Shown: one piece after another, positions 10,601 through 25,600 of the stretch
How positions within the stretch are numbered: position 1 is the first letter of the stretch
How the letters are laid out: each line of letters opens with the position of its first letter
Assembly (NCBI GenBank): GCA_032622095.1
Contig: CP136065.1
Location: 97,719,343-97,783,342 of the forward strand
From: Siphonodentalium dalli
Taxonomy: Eukaryota; Mollusca; Scaphopoda; Gadilida; Siphonodentaliidae
Direction of reading: 5' to 3'
DNA length: 64,000 nucleotides
Position numbers and translations under genes: made by a program
The notes under the pieces: model-generated
Databases searched by the model: none
What the model saw: the letters and a program-made list of their open reading frames with translations, nothing else
What the model was told of the DNA's origin: nothing

Positions 10601-13600
10601 CCCTTCTACAATTCTAACAATAGCATACCGTTACTTGCTTTAAAAAGATTTTACTTAATGTATTATTTAACCTCTTCGCTGCTAAATGACGTTATGACAT
10701 CGTGTGCTGGGCTGTTGACATTATTGCCATATTCCAATGGGAATATGTAATGGGAATATCATAAGAACCATAAAACTGACTCAGTTGAAAGACTATTATC
10801 GTTCACAATCGTGGAACATCATACACTGTTTGAAATCTCGAGATACAGTTATTCCGATGCACCAATCTCTGAGTTCCAAACTTACAGTTATGTATAATGG
10901 GTGCTAGTGTGTCGAAGTAGGTCTGTTGTACCTACGGACAATATAGCACACGGCGTGCACTTTTACATCCATAAATAGTTACGGACGTCATAGCAGCGAA
11001 GACTCCAAAGAGTTTAAAAGCTAATTGCCACTTAAGAAGACTGCATAAAAATTCCAAAATAATAGGGTAGAACAAATTATGTTAAGCATAAAATATTTCA
11101 GATATTGATAAGTTATTAGTATAATAATTGTGCATCCAACATGTACCGGGTACATGTATGTCTACCACATCTATAAATATTTTATAAACTCATCTATGTA
11201 TACATTTGATGTAGTTTTAGACCAATCTCAAATGATCAAGGACAAAATGTGGCCTCGAACAATAATTAACATCATTTTCCCTAGCTACTTAATTTATTAT
11301 CAAACAATAATATTATTTTTATTGTCTCCACTTTGCAGATCCCCTGGCTATGAATCCTCAGAAGGCCCTGGAGTCTATGGGTTCCACACTGCAAAAGCAG
11401 TATGAAAGATGGCAGCCCAGGGCTCGTTATAAGCAAAGTCTTGATCCCACTGTTGATGAAGTTAAAAAGTTATGTACTTCGCTACGGAGAAATGCAAAGG
11501 TAAAATATATTTTTATGTTAATAGCAATTGATCTTGTTGTGTATTGTTTCATGAAATCTTTCTTTATGGTGGTTTATCTGCCTGCTCATTGCATGGATTG
11601 CACTACCATCGTTAAGTCTCACCCCTGAAATGCCACAGATAATTATGAAATTTTGTATTTCAAAGAGTCAGTTCAACTCAGTTAATTGGCCAATGGTTTG
11701 AATTTTCCCAGCAGTTAGTTCTTTCCCAAACTTTCTAAGTAGAATCATCGGTATATCCTTTAGTTTGCCCTTTGAATATTGGAAGAAGATATTTGGGCTC
11801 AGTCTGGGTGATTTATGGTTTCTGACATTGTGATAATATCTTTGTAAAATTTATTATGACTGTTGTATAAATTCCTATATGATATAAAACTGGCCCTTCA
11901 ATATTGCTTAAATATATTCTATTCATTTCTCGATTAGCCTTTTTAATGTTTTATATCACATGTGCATTTAGTGTTTAATTTGAATATTATTTTTATTCCA
12001 GGAAGAACGAGTTCTTTTTCATTACAATGGCCATGGTGTTCCAAAACCATCAGTAAATGGAGAAATTTGGGTGTTCAACAAGGTACTTTATAATTACAAT
12101 TTTTAGCTCAAATTGACCAAAAGTCAACAATTTCCTTTGGCACACCCTGCAGACCACATCCCTCATCCAATCAACACCAAACTTCATGTGGATCTGTGGG
12201 GTGACCTCTGGATGGTAGCCATAATTTTTTCTGAAATTCTTTTTAAAAACATGGCCACCAGCAGCCATCTTGGATTACAAATTTGAAGCCATCGACACAC
12301 CCTGCAACCCAAATTTATTCTAGAAATGTTTAGGCTTGTCACCTCTAGATGGTTGCTATCAAATTTGAATGATTTTTAATGAAAAACATGGGTGCCAGCA
12401 GCCATCTTGGATTTTACTCGTTGCATCACTAATTTCTTTGGCACACCCTGCAGACCACATCCCTAATCCAACCATTACCAAACTTCTTATGGATCTTTGG
12501 CATGACCACTAGATGGAAGCCATCAAATTGTTCCCATATTCATTGAAAAACATGGACTCCAGCGGCCATCTTACATTTCACATTTGAAACCATTGGGACA
12601 TCCTGCAGCCCACATTTATTGGATAAATGTTTTGAAAATTTACAGGCTATGATCACTTCAAAATGGGAGCTATCAGATTTGAATGATTTTCGATGAAAAA
12701 CATGACTGCTAACCACCATTTTGGTTTTACTCTGCGTAACTTAATACTTCAACATGCCCCACAGCCAGCATGCAATTGATCCCAAACTTCATATGGTTCT
12801 TCGGGTTGACCTCTGGTATTGGTCAAACATTTAATCTTTCCTTATTCTTTATCGCTCTTTTGACTGTAACGTATGACATTATCCCCTCCCTAAGTTGAGC
12901 TACAGTGTTATTGATACTTTCATATACATTCTGATTAAGATTATGTAATTATTTCAGATTAAGTTTATATGGAAAATGCATATATAGATGTATGTTTATA
13001 TAATTACGGTGACATTACCGCCCTTAATCTGCAGACAGATTCGTGGCGTGATTACATGACTTTAACCCTTATATTTACATGTACATATACACCACAATCA
13101 ACCAGTTTGCGAAATTACTGTTCTGCCCTAAGTAGTTGACCAAGTTACTGGGGTTATTATGCATTTATAACTGCAGTCCAACCATAACTGCACCACAGTT
13201 AATGGTTTCGTGATGGCTGTGACACCACCATAAATGCAAAAAGAAACCCTGGCTATATTGCTTGACTGCCGATACACTGTACATAGCTGAATATGACATT
13301 TATAAATTTGCTGGAGCCGCAATTGAACTGGATGTTACCAATGTATACCAGCTGATGATTTCATGCGTTCTACCCACACAATCCACTGGTTGTCTTGTTT
13401 TTAACCGCGTTTAAAGTCTAACCGAAGTGCGGTCTAAATGGGGTGCCACCCTGGTTCGATGAGTCCTTTACTAAGGGCAGTAAAGTAGGGTCTTTGTACC
13501 CATCCTGATAACAAAATTAAAAACCAGTTACCGAAAATCAATGATGGGGTACAAATTGTCTATTAAAAAATATTCTGATTGGTTGTCTGATTCGGTCAAC

Positions 13601-16600
13601 TCCTCTCTAATACACCGGCAAGGATATGGACCAACATAATGTTTAGACTATATTTATTGATTATAATGGTTTTATAAATGGGCTTTTTTGTTGCATAATA
13701 CTTACTGGATGATAGAGGGGTGATGTTGGAGTATAAATTGAACTTCAGCAATTGTTACTTCTCCCTGATAATTATCCACTTCTCCCTAATAACCAAACAG
13801 GGAGAAGTGACTTCTCCCAATTTGAAACCTCCAGACTGGTCGCTGCACTGAGTCATATCTTAAATATTCGCAGGGTCCTATAACTTTCCTGTCTCAATTC
13901 TTGGGAGGGGGGGGGGGGGGGGGGGGGGAAGCAATAATAGTGACAGAAACTCTTGACTTGTCTTTCTTATTCAAAATTATTAATTCATACCCCTGAATCA
14001 ATACCAAAAAAATCAGTTTAGAGATATACCACCACCCTGTGCCAGTGTATTCTCTTATATATGTGAGTCTCCGATAGGGAGACTCACATACATGTATACC
14101 GGTATAAGAGAATGCATTGGCACAGGGTTTTCCCAAAATTTCAGGAAGCTCCAGTCATGGAAGGGTTATATTCTAATAAGAATGTGTTTTCCTTTCAGAG
14201 TTATACACAGTACATACCTCTCTCAGTGTATGATCTGCAGAGCTGGATGGGCAGCCCTTCAATATATGTGTATGACTGCTCCAATGCTGGCATCATTGTT
14301 GAATCTTTCAAACAGTTTTCTATACAAAGGGAAAAAGAGCTGGAGGTATTATATACATCCTTCCATGTTCAGACTGGTGTAATATGGTAATTTCTTCACC
14401 AGATTTATCTTTAGGTGCTTTAGAATAGAGATGTGAGGGTATTGCGGTTATCGGTAAAAGCCGTTATCCGATATTTTTCTCCCATATATTGGCCGATACC
14501 GATCCGATACCGATATGCACAGTTATAGGCCAGTATACGAAGTACAAACAAAACTTGATGCTCCATAACATATAAATAATTGATTCAAGAAAGCAGAAAT
14601 ATTTTCGTGAGCACTCCCGCTTGAAGCTTCTTAGAAAGTTGAATCAATAAGGAGCTCGGGCCAGTATTAAAGTCGAGTGAGCCGACAGTCTTTTATTCTT
14701 ATGACGCACTCAAGGCCTGTCAAACTGATAACAGGTCACGGTCATCTAAGTTCTTAGCAAGTGAGCATGTGACATGCATTTACCAGTCGGGTTCTTTGTG
14801 ATGGTCTGATGGATATACATAATGATTAGATCAATTTTCATGGAAGTAGGCTCAAATAATAGCCACATTTAAGTCCATATACTTTGATAATTATGACACA
14901 TACAATATTGTTATTTATTCTAACAAAGAGTGCTTATATTTTGTGGTCGGTAGACTAGTTTTGTTATGATTTATGTGACTTTGGTAGCGTAATGTACCTA
15001 CAAATTATAAATATATATCGGATCGGCGAAACAGCATAATTATCTGGATACCGATATCATGGTTATCGGCCCGATCCGATAAACCGTACTGATAATCGGC
15101 TCATCTCTACTTTAGAACCTCAAACCGCACTTTTCTCATTCCTGTCTGATTCCTTGGATCAAAATTGGTTTGTAAATAAGTGAAATAGTTTTATACAGAC
15201 TTTAGACTCCTTGGATTAAGGACTTATTGATGTCATAGAAATTACTGCTTTGCAAGTTATAAGGGGCCCTTTTTTCCTTTAACTTTCCTCTCGTTGATAT
15301 TTGCATGATAATCGTTCAGCATATTATAACAAAGAATGTTTTTTCTGGGCTAAATCAATGAGTTCATTTGGAAATTATGGATGTACATGTATATATGTTT
15401 TTATTTCCCTCCTTCAAACGAACCATGTCCATTCAAAAAACTTTAACCTTTCTGTTTGTACTTCACTGCCTGAATTGTACAGAAACTCCAGACCCATCGG
15501 ATGTTGCCACTATTCCTTATTATCATGGCTTGATTTAACTGGATTCACATCGCAATTTGAGATGCAATTTCCAATTTCTGCTAACCAATTTACAATGAAA
15601 AAACATGTATCGGTACGTGCTATACAAAATCTACCCACTGCTGCCAAATTATATACAAATTAAAAAAATTAAATCGACCCCTGCTTATTATTAGCTCAAC
15701 TTACTTTGTAAGTTTGAGCTATTGCCATGGGTTGGCGTCCGTCGTCCGTGTGTCTGTGTGTCCGTCAACAATTTCCTTTGGCGCGGGCTACAGGTCGTAC
15801 CTTATTTCTGATCTTTATGAAATTTGTCATGGATGTTGACATTTACATGTAGATGGGAACGAGTCATTTTGGGGTCATTCGGCCAAAAAACATGGCCGCT
15901 GGTGGCCATCTTGGATTTCAAATTTAAATCCATTGGCGCGGGCTACAGGTCGTACTGTTCGTCTGATCATCATGAAATTTGTCATGGATGTTAATATTGA
16001 CATGTAGATGGGAACGAGTGATTTTGGGGTCGTTCGGCCACAAAACATGGCCGCCAGCAGCCATCTTGGATTTTACTCTTTGCATGACTAAATCCTTTGG
16101 CGCGGGCTACAGGTCGTAGCTTTGGTCGGATCTTCATGAAATTTGTCATGGATGTTAACAATGACATGTAGATGGGAACGAGTCATTTGGGGTCGTTCGG
16201 CCAAAATACATGGCCATCAGCAGCCATCTTGGATTTTACTCTTTGCATGACTAAATCCTTTGGCGCGGGCTACAGATCGTACCTTAGTTCTGATCTTTAT
16301 GAAATTTGTCATGAATGTTGACATTGACATGTACTAGTAGATGGGAACGAGTCGTTTTGGGGTCATTTGGCCAAAAAACATCTTGGATTTCAAAATTAAA
16401 TCCATTGGTGCGGGCTACAGGTCGTACTGTTTGTCTGATCATCATGAAATTTGTTTTGGATGTTAATATTGACATGTAGTTGGGAACGAGTGATTTTGGG
16501 GTCGTTTGGCCAAAAAACATGGCCGCCAGCAGCCATCTTGGATTTTACTCTTTGCATGACTAAATCCTTTGGCGCGGGCTACAGGTCGTAGCTTTGGTCG

Positions 16601-19600
16601 GATCTTCATGAAATTTGTCATGGATGTTAACAATGACATGTAGATGGGAAACGAGTTATTTTGGGGTCGTTCGGCCAAAAAACATGGCTGCCAGCAGCCA
16701 TCTTGGATTTTACTCTTTGCATGACTAAATACTTTGGCGCGGGCTACAGTTTGTAGCTTTGGTCAGATCTTCATGAAATTTGTCATGAATGTTAACAATG
16801 ACATGTAGATGGGAACGAGTCCTTTTGGGGTCATTCGGCCAAAAAATATGGCCGCTGGTGGCCATCTTGTATTTCAAAATTAAATCCATTGGCGCAGGCT
16901 ACAGGTCGTACTATTCGTCTGATCATCATGAAATTTGTCCTGGATGTTAACAATGACATGTAGATGGGAACGAGTCATTTTGGGGTTATTCGGCCAAAAA
17001 ACATGGCCGCTAGCAGCCATCTTGGATCTTACTCTTTGCATGACTAAATCCTTTGGTGCGGGCTACAGGTCGTAAGGGTCATTGAGCCAAACAACATGGC
17101 CACCAGCAGCCATCTTGGATTTTACTCTTTGCATGACTAAATCCTTTGGCGCAGGCTACAGGTCGTAGCTTTGGTCGGATCTTCATGAAATTTGTCATGA
17201 ATGTTAACAATGACATTTAGATGGGAACGAGTCATTTTGGGGTTATTCGGAATAAAACATGGCTGCCGGTGGCCATTTTAGAATTTATTCTTTGCATCAC
17301 TAAATCCTTTGGCACACCATACTCACCACATCCCTGATCCGTTCATTATGAAACTTGTCATGAATGTTGATATTGACATGTACATCTTGTCTTACTTAAA
17401 CATTTCACCTTTCCTATTCCTCCATTTACTGTCAACCATTAAATTATTCCCCTACCTAAGTTGAGCTGCAGTGTCATTGACACTTTCATTAAACAAATTG
17501 CTGAAGTTTGTAAAGTCAGATGCTTTATCAATTGATTTTTTTCCAATTCACAGGCCACAGGATTGAATGGGGAGAATAGACCATCGTCAGTTCGACAGTG
17601 TATTCAGCTAGCAGCATGTGGCTCTGTCGAGCTTTTACCTATGCACCCGGATCTACCTGCTGACCTCTTTACCTCATGTCTAACCACACCCATCAAGATG
17701 GCTCTCAGATGGTCAGTACTGTTAAGACCTAGATACGTTGCCATCACCTATAATGTGTCCACAGCGGGGAGTGGCGTATTCCCTATATTGTTTTCTGTTG
17801 AAATAAACAGACATCGGTGAAGGAATGTTAATACGAACATAGATACATATTACTAAAGAGCAAATGACATTCTTCTTCCAAATTGCTCACTTTATTTACA
17901 CATCTGTTGTACAACATATTCACTCCAAGCGACTTAAATGGGGGATAAATACATGTTCCTTTTTATATATAATTTGAGATTTTAAATTCATGACCCTTGT
18001 TCCTGTTTACAGCATTTTGGTATGGCAAATATGGTGTATTTGGGAGGGGTATCGTATTTCCTGGTTATAATACTTACTAGTATGTGAGTTTTCGACCTAG
18101 TGAAGAGATATTGTCCTATGACACTCAAATGTTGATGCATCCATTCATGTTATATGTGTATAGCCTTTTTAGCTCACCTGAGACGAAGTCTCCGGTGGAG
18201 CTATAGTCATCACTCCTCGTCTGTCCGTCCATCCGTCAAGAATCATCTTCTCCTCCCGAACCGTAAGACGTAACGTGTTCATATTTGGTGTGGATGTTCC
18301 CTAGGTGAATCACATTCAGATTTGTTCAAATGAGGTCACTGGATGAAATAGTTGTGAAAGCAGGGCCATAACTCTATTCCTCCATAGTAATTCTTAGAAC
18401 GACTTCTTTTACTGAACTATAAGGCCGTATGGATTCATATTTGGTGTGGATGTTCCCTAGTTGACTCACATTCAGATTTGTTAAAATGAGGTCACCAGGT
18501 TGATTAGTTGAGAAACCAGGGCCATAACTCTATTCCTCCATAGTAATTCTTAGAATGACTTCTTCTTTTGAACAATTTGACCGATTTAGCTTACATTTGG
18601 TATGGAGAGTCCTTGTGTGACTGGGGTTCAGATTTGTTCAAATGGGGTCACTGGGTCAAATAGGGGCAGAGCCAGGGACATAACTCTTAATTTTTTTAAA
18701 TTCAAATCCTTGTTTTAAACCCTTGCACCCCCAACCAACCCCCCCCCTCCCCCACCACCACCACTGCATGTCCATGCCACCCCATACCAGTTCCCTGCAA
18801 GTTTCACCCCATTAAAAGCCTTACACTTTAGTTATATGACATGCCAGGAACTGACCAGCCTTAATTCTCACAGTGCTCACAGCTGTGTGTCCAGTCATTA
18901 TAAAGTAATTAACTTTTATCTCAATATCCACATTTATCAGGCTAAGAGAGAAAGAGGTGTGTGAATGAAATTTAATCCTGTGTGTTTACAGCAATCTCAA
19001 ATACAACTCTAACTATTTGACAGTTTAAACATTTTATAATAGTATTAGTATTAACCATTTCATTACCAGAGCTATGCTGGTACAGCAATAAAGACCCTGC
19101 ACCAGTGTATTCTCCTATATATACCGTACTGACCCGGCTCAAGGCCCATGCCCGTGTTTAAGCCCACCCATATCTTTTGACCAAATTCCATGCACAGGGG
19201 TATATTCGTGTTTAAGCCCACCCCATATTTTGTTAAATTTCGGCGGTGGTAAGTAATTATTTGCTAATGATACTTCCCAAATAAATAATTCCAATATATA
19301 TAACGCCTTTAACGGGAAGAATATTCACAAACGATCGGTGACAGCGAGAATGCCACGAAAAATGGAAAGTTATACTTCATAGGTAAGTGATAATAATATA
19401 TAAAATAAAATAAAGTGAATCTTAAAATCTCATTTGTTTATTCAATTATACTTCCTGGGGGAAACCAAACGTCGACAGACATCAAACCCACTCGCTAACG
19501 GCGTATATCTGAGAACGCGGTAAACATCAATCACTTCAAAGAATCACGTGCGTGCATCGCACACATGTCAACAACAGTACTGTAAAAACATATTCTTTGT

Positions 19601-22600
19601 ATGTCGGTATGTTCCTACATGTGGCCAAACACAAAACGAACTCATTCCCTGGTTATGTAAACACACGGTGGGTATAATAATGGGGCAGAAGGGGCACTTG
19701 TCATTCAACAACAACAACAGCACAAGATGCCTTCAAAAAAAGAGATACCGATGTCGTATTGGTACCCGGTGGTTAGTATATAATAATCATTATTTAAAAA
19801 TTTTAAACTGCTATTTTTCACGTTTTACGGTATAGACTATAGTCTATAGTATAAACATTTAATCTGTGTCAACGGTTTGGGAGCGATGACTCTAAACATT
19901 AAAACACGTGTTTTTTTGTATACGTATTTACAACGTCATTTCGTTAATTAACTAGACTCACTGGCTTTGTTAAATTGGTCACTATTGTATTGTAACATCT
20001 TTGTAGACAACGGGCCATGAATGGTGCACTGCATGGGTTCATTGTTATCCTAATCGGATTAAGTCGCTCTCTTATATGTTGCATAATATTTCCCTGTACA
20101 ATTTTCTGACATTTTTTAATTATCTGAACATTGATATAAACTATAGATAATAACTATAGATATAGACTATAGATAGTGGATTTACCCAACTGTCTGAAAT
20201 GGCAGAAAAATCCGATGACCCATGATGCTTACAAACTGTCATTTATGGGAATTTTGGGCAATAAAACAAGACAACAAGTAATATTTTAATATACCCATAA
20301 AAATGAAACAAATACTTTCTCAAAGTAACTTATACTTAACTTTATTTAATCTGGAAGACGTGTATATTTCACCGAAACTCTGCTGGATCGACTTTATTTT
20401 TTCTTCAGTTTTACTGTCCCGATTTCTTGGGATTTTTGGTTTGCAAAGGGTCATATTCGGGTTTAAGCCCACTTGGATTTTTGAGCTCAAATAAAACAAA
20501 GGCCCCCTGGGCCTAAACGCGGGTCAGTACGGTAAGAGAATACACTGGGGTTCAAGATGAAGGAGATATTGTTAGGCCAATATAGTCAGACATACAAATA
20601 AATCACACATGTCCTATTCTCGCAGGGATGTCCCCACATATGTTTGGGGAGGGGGCAAATTTCTCAGATTTGTTCATTGAGATGTAATTTGTTTTCCAAA
20701 ACCAATTACATATACTAAAATAAAATGAATATAAAATAATAGACCATTGATCAAGAGAAATGAGCTCCTAGTTTTAATATTTGTCCAATATTTATTATTT
20801 TATAACAAGGTACTAGTATCATGCCAGTGCATTGTCTTATATATGTGAGTGTCCCATAGGTAGCCTCACCTAAGAGAATGCACTGGCTTTCAAGGTTAAG
20901 GAAATATTGTTAGGCAAATGTAGACAAGCATCCAATAAATCACAGATGTCCTATTCTTGCAGGGATGTCCCCGTGGGTTGAGGGGGTGGAATTAGCAGAT
21001 TTGTTCAATGAGATGTAATTTGTTTTCTCAAAATTAATTATTTAGACTAAAATGAATATAAAATAGTAAACTACTTAATTTTTTAACCCCCAGATTACAT
21101 TATATAAAATATATGCCATATTGTATACCATTTGAAATAGCAAGCTCCAAAACATTGTATTATCAACTTATAATAAACTGTGGACGTGCTGTTTTTATTG
21201 AGTTGCCAAAGAGTTTTGTCATCTAAGAGTGCAGTAAAAGGCAAAATTATTTTCAGTGCAGGGGGAATAACTCTATATATTAAAGATGGAGTTCTTCCCC
21301 TTCCATTAAAAATGTTTGAATTCTTTTGTATTTTGGGATCCAAAGGGGGGGGGGGTCATTCTATAATTTCAATAGTTTTTGGCTCACCTGAGAAAGTCTC
21401 TGATGGAGCTATAGACATCACTCCTCGTCCGTCCGTCAACAATTCTTTAAACTTCTCCTCTGGAACCATAAGACCGTATGGGTTCATAGTTGGTGTGGAT
21501 ATTGCGTAGGTGACTCACATTCAGATTTGTTCAAATGAGGTCACTGGGTCAAATGTGGGCAGGGCCAGGGACATAAATCCAAAAAAATATTAAAAATTGC
21601 AAGTGAAGTCTGACATTTTTATAAACATTTCCTGGAGATCTGCTGGAGGTCATTAATTCCCAATTACAACATCAATCTATCATATGTATTGTTCAAATCT
21701 TTCAACAGGACATTTAACTCTCCCACACCCACCACTTCACCAGCACATATTTGGCAAACTTGAAAAGTGTTCTTTGAAAGAACCACCAGCTCTATTTAGT
21801 TCACATTTAATATTGAGGCTCCTTTGGTGATGTGTGATTCAGATTTGTTTAATCAGGGTCACCAGGTCAAGTAGGTGCAAGGCCAGCTACATTACTCTTT
21901 CTCTCCATAGTAATTCATGATACGTCTTCTATGCAAGAATGAAATGGCCTATTTTGCTTATATTTGGTAGGAAATTACCTTGGGTGACAGATTTGTGAAA
22001 ATGGCATCACAAAGTCGAATAAGGGCATTGCCAGAGACATAGCTATTTCACAACATAGTAGTTCTTAAAATATGTATGGAAGAGCCAAGAACTAGTTGGC
22101 TTATTTAGCATGGAATGTTCTTGTTTGACTGCAATACAGATATTTTTAATGGGGTAACCTGGAAAATTATAACAGTTTCCTTCTTAATATGCTTCCTTCA
22201 CAAGGACCATCAGGTCTATTTTTTAAAAAGGCGCTTGTGATATTGGAAATTTCCAACAATTGGGAAAGTTTGAGATGTCAATTGTGTAATTCCAACCTAA
22301 GACTTGGGAGTCTGGAGCCCAGTCGGGAGGGGACTTGTTGGGGGGGGGGGGGGGGGGGGGGTGATCAGTAGTGTACAGTTGGGATCAGTAGTGTACAGTT
22401 GGTAATTTGGCCACATATCCTGTTTAGATCTACTTCTTTTAAAGTGATTATGAAAAGTTCTGACTGTTGTGGTCTCCAGAGTCCCAGTCTAATCAGTCTT
22501 GTGAGCGACCCCACAGTCATTGACTGTCTTGTCTAAAAGGAACCAGCTTTTCGAAAATTCTTTGTGTCTCGACCTGATTCTTTGTGAAGATATTTCTCCT

Positions 22601-25600
22601 CATGTTTGTTGTGTTATTTTCTAACTTTAGGTATGTTTTACAAAACAAAGAGAAACTCATTCCTGGTATCACCATAGAGTTAGTTGACAAGTGAGTACTG
22701 AATTAGAATAGACTATGATTTATCCCACAAGGTTGTTGTTAATAATAAGACAGGTTTGCCTAAATACCTTTTATTAGAAATAAATAAAGCAACAGGTAGT
22801 CAAAACATGTTTATGGACATTCATATTTCTTGTTGTTGGAGAAGCCCCTTTTTTGGTTCCACCAAAGTGCCAACCATGCGATCCTCATCTATCCCATAGA
22901 GCTGAAAAACACACTAAGCAGAGCTGTTAGCAAACATGATATCCACTCTGAAAACTAAAGCAGAAATAATGGGTGGGTGGTCAATAAATATCGACTGGTT
23001 CGAACTGTTGCTTACCAGGAGATGAGAATGTATACTCTTAAGTACCCTGTGACCTGGCGCTAGACAAAATAGTTCATCTCTCAATATTGACACGCGTAGT
23101 TCATCGCTTTAGCATCACATTGTTTTAGGACAAATCAAAGTCATTATCTCAGTTAATTGACAATTGCCATTGATGAACTGTGGGGAATAGAAGCCAGTGA
23201 ATGGATTGTTATTTACCAAAAATGTCCAATCATAAACATGGTTTATTTTTTTGGAAGATAGCTCAGGGTTAGTTATAATATAATATACTATGTTGATTGA
23301 TCCTTCAAATTTATAACCCGTTATAACTCAGCTGATTGCTACAAGCTCTTTTGACATCAACTTCTATAGAGTTATTCCATCTGTAATGACATTTATTAAT
23401 ATACTGCCAAAGTCTTGTTAAAATTTTATGTAACAGGAATGTTACGAGATGTTCCTTAATTGCAGGCATTTGATTGAGTTGTTTCGTATTAATTGTCGCT
23501 GTCATATGCTGCCATTTACCTTACAAGCTACACATCAGAAGTTACAAGCGGAATCTCTCTAATAAAACAATCCCAACTTCCGTAACTTCCAAATAATTCA
23601 TGTCCCTCAAACAGATTATCGTAAGACAATAATCCAGTCACTCATCAATATAATTACATTTGAGGACACCTAAAGTAGGTAGATTAGCTGTAGAAACGTC
23701 ACCGCCATACGTAATAGTCAGATTAATTACCCATTGAGAGAGGAGTTAACTTTCTAACTGTGAGACTGTTTTGTGACATAGTTTCTCTTTTCTTGCAGAA
23801 TTGACAACACCCTTGCCAAATTTTCTGCCAAATGAAAATAATTTTGGCCAAAAGTTAATTATTTGGCAAGTGGCAGCGCAAACCATGTACATATGTCAAT
23901 ATTTGCACTAGAAATTTCTTATTATACAAGGAGTTAGCCAATGTAATATACATTGCATAATTATAATATTACATACATGAATAAAATTAATGGTGTATGT
24001 TTACACTAGTTGTTTGTAAAAAAAACAAAAACAGTTCTCTTTGTTCTGCATTATAGAATACCTGGCCAATTGAATGATAGGCGAACGATGCTTGGGGAAC
24101 TTAACTGGATATTTACTGCAATCACAGATACCATTGCTTGGAATATTTTACCAAGAGGTAAGTTCTAAACATTTCTTATGTTCATTTATTCTCATCTGAA
24201 TCCATTTTAAGATAAATGGATTCAAAATTCTATGATGAAAAAAAGATAGTCTCTTCAATGTGGCATTTCTTTGTTCAAAAATGTTATTATATAGAGTATA
24301 AATCAAAAGCAAACTATGCTGCAAACTCTGAACACGTTTTAACTAGGGTTGCCACGACTATGAGTTTTCATAATCGACTAATCGATCGTTATAGTCGACG
24401 GTTAGTCGATTAATCGTTTATATATGCGGCCTATATTAGACCCAGGTAAAGACGTGATCAATGTGAAATTAGAATGCGAAATTACAATGACTACATTACA
24501 TACAGTCTGAACACAGCTACAAACTGTCAGTCAACAGGCTTGTCGATTCTGAGGCCCCCGCCGTCATCGGCCACCTAAATTCAAATTTACTCGGCAGGTT
24601 AACATACTCCTCATCGCTATTCCCGCGGACGAGAAATTTAAACAAAGATCTGTCCAGCCAATCAATGTTCCACTTGAACATGCATCGCGGTGCTGATTAA
24701 AAGCATGCGGAATTGTTGCATACTTGTTGAAAACGGACTATAGTTAGTTTTGCAGAAAATCCCATTGTGTATTGATTGCGTCACCTGACATATTAAAGCA
24801 CTTAATTTTATTTCGCGGGCTTCGGTGTGTGTGTGCGCGCTGTCTGTTACTGTACTTTTAGTTTTGTTATTCAAAGTGCGTGCAACGCACCATGCAGCGC
24901 GGTAGGGGGCGGCAGTAAATACATTACCAAGTTGGAGAATGTAATGTATGTAGCACTAAAAAGTGATGAGACAAACTTGTTGCTGATTAACTGTCTAGTA
25001 ACTTTGAACATTCCATGTCCTGCGAACTTTGTGACTTTGTCAATAATGATCAATAATGGTGAACGTTTTACAGTATGAAATTTGAAAAATGAAATTAGAT
25101 GCAGTCCCATACATGTCGTCCATTTTTATGTTTACCCATACCATAGTATGGTAAACTTAATGTCGACGTCCGGATTGACCACTCGTCGTGCATCCATCCG
25201 TCTGTCTGTCTGTCTGTTCATAGACACTTTACGCATGGTGCGATAACTCAAATATTGTCTATCTGATCGGAACTAAATTTTGTATATGAGTTTCTCAGAC
25301 CGAAATACAGATCGAGTTCGAATATGGGTTTGATCCGAGTTTTTTTTACGGAGTTATGGCCCTTTTTCGACTTCATATTCACGCATGCTGTCATAACTCA
25401 AACAATTTTTATCTGATCGGAACCAATGCGAGTTTCAGAGCCCAAAATACAGATCGAGTTCGAATATGGGTTTGATCCGATTTATTTTAAAGGAGTTATG
25501 ACCCTTTTTTCGAAAAAAACAAAAAAAAACAACAACAAAAAAACAAACAAAAATCCGATGCTATAACCGAAGTATTTTTTGTCCGATTGTGTTCATATTT

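Larger units (their letters stand above)
10078..11338 (+). other. RPTOR intron 2
   Basis: Holds two TTAA-flanked MITEs (10147-10460 and ~10672-11008). The rest (11010-11338) is AT-rich with nothing recognised. Confidence 0.8.
14346..17553 (+). other. RPTOR intron 5
   Basis: Holds the hAT-like element (14426-15109), a decayed D-type repeat (~15526-15686) and a family A element (15691-17490). Nothing recognised at 15120-15525. Confidence 0.8.
17712..22630 (+). other. RPTOR intron 6
   Basis: 4.9 kb. Holds two family B elements (18171-~18720 and 21381-22533), a TA-flanked TIR element inside a type 2 MITE (19124-20532), another type 2 MITE (~20820-20890), and poly-G at 22340-22361. Nothing recognised at 17720-18160 and 18800-19080. 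Confidence 0.75.

Noticed and set aside
11130-11628. Unspliced open frames across exon 3 as independent genes
   Set aside because: Only 11339-11499 has Raptor similarity; the extensions run into the introns past good splice sites.
15301-15663. 120-codon open frame
   Set aside because: The 3' half coincides with a D-type repeat that also occurs inverted at 9560-9732; no homologue recognised.
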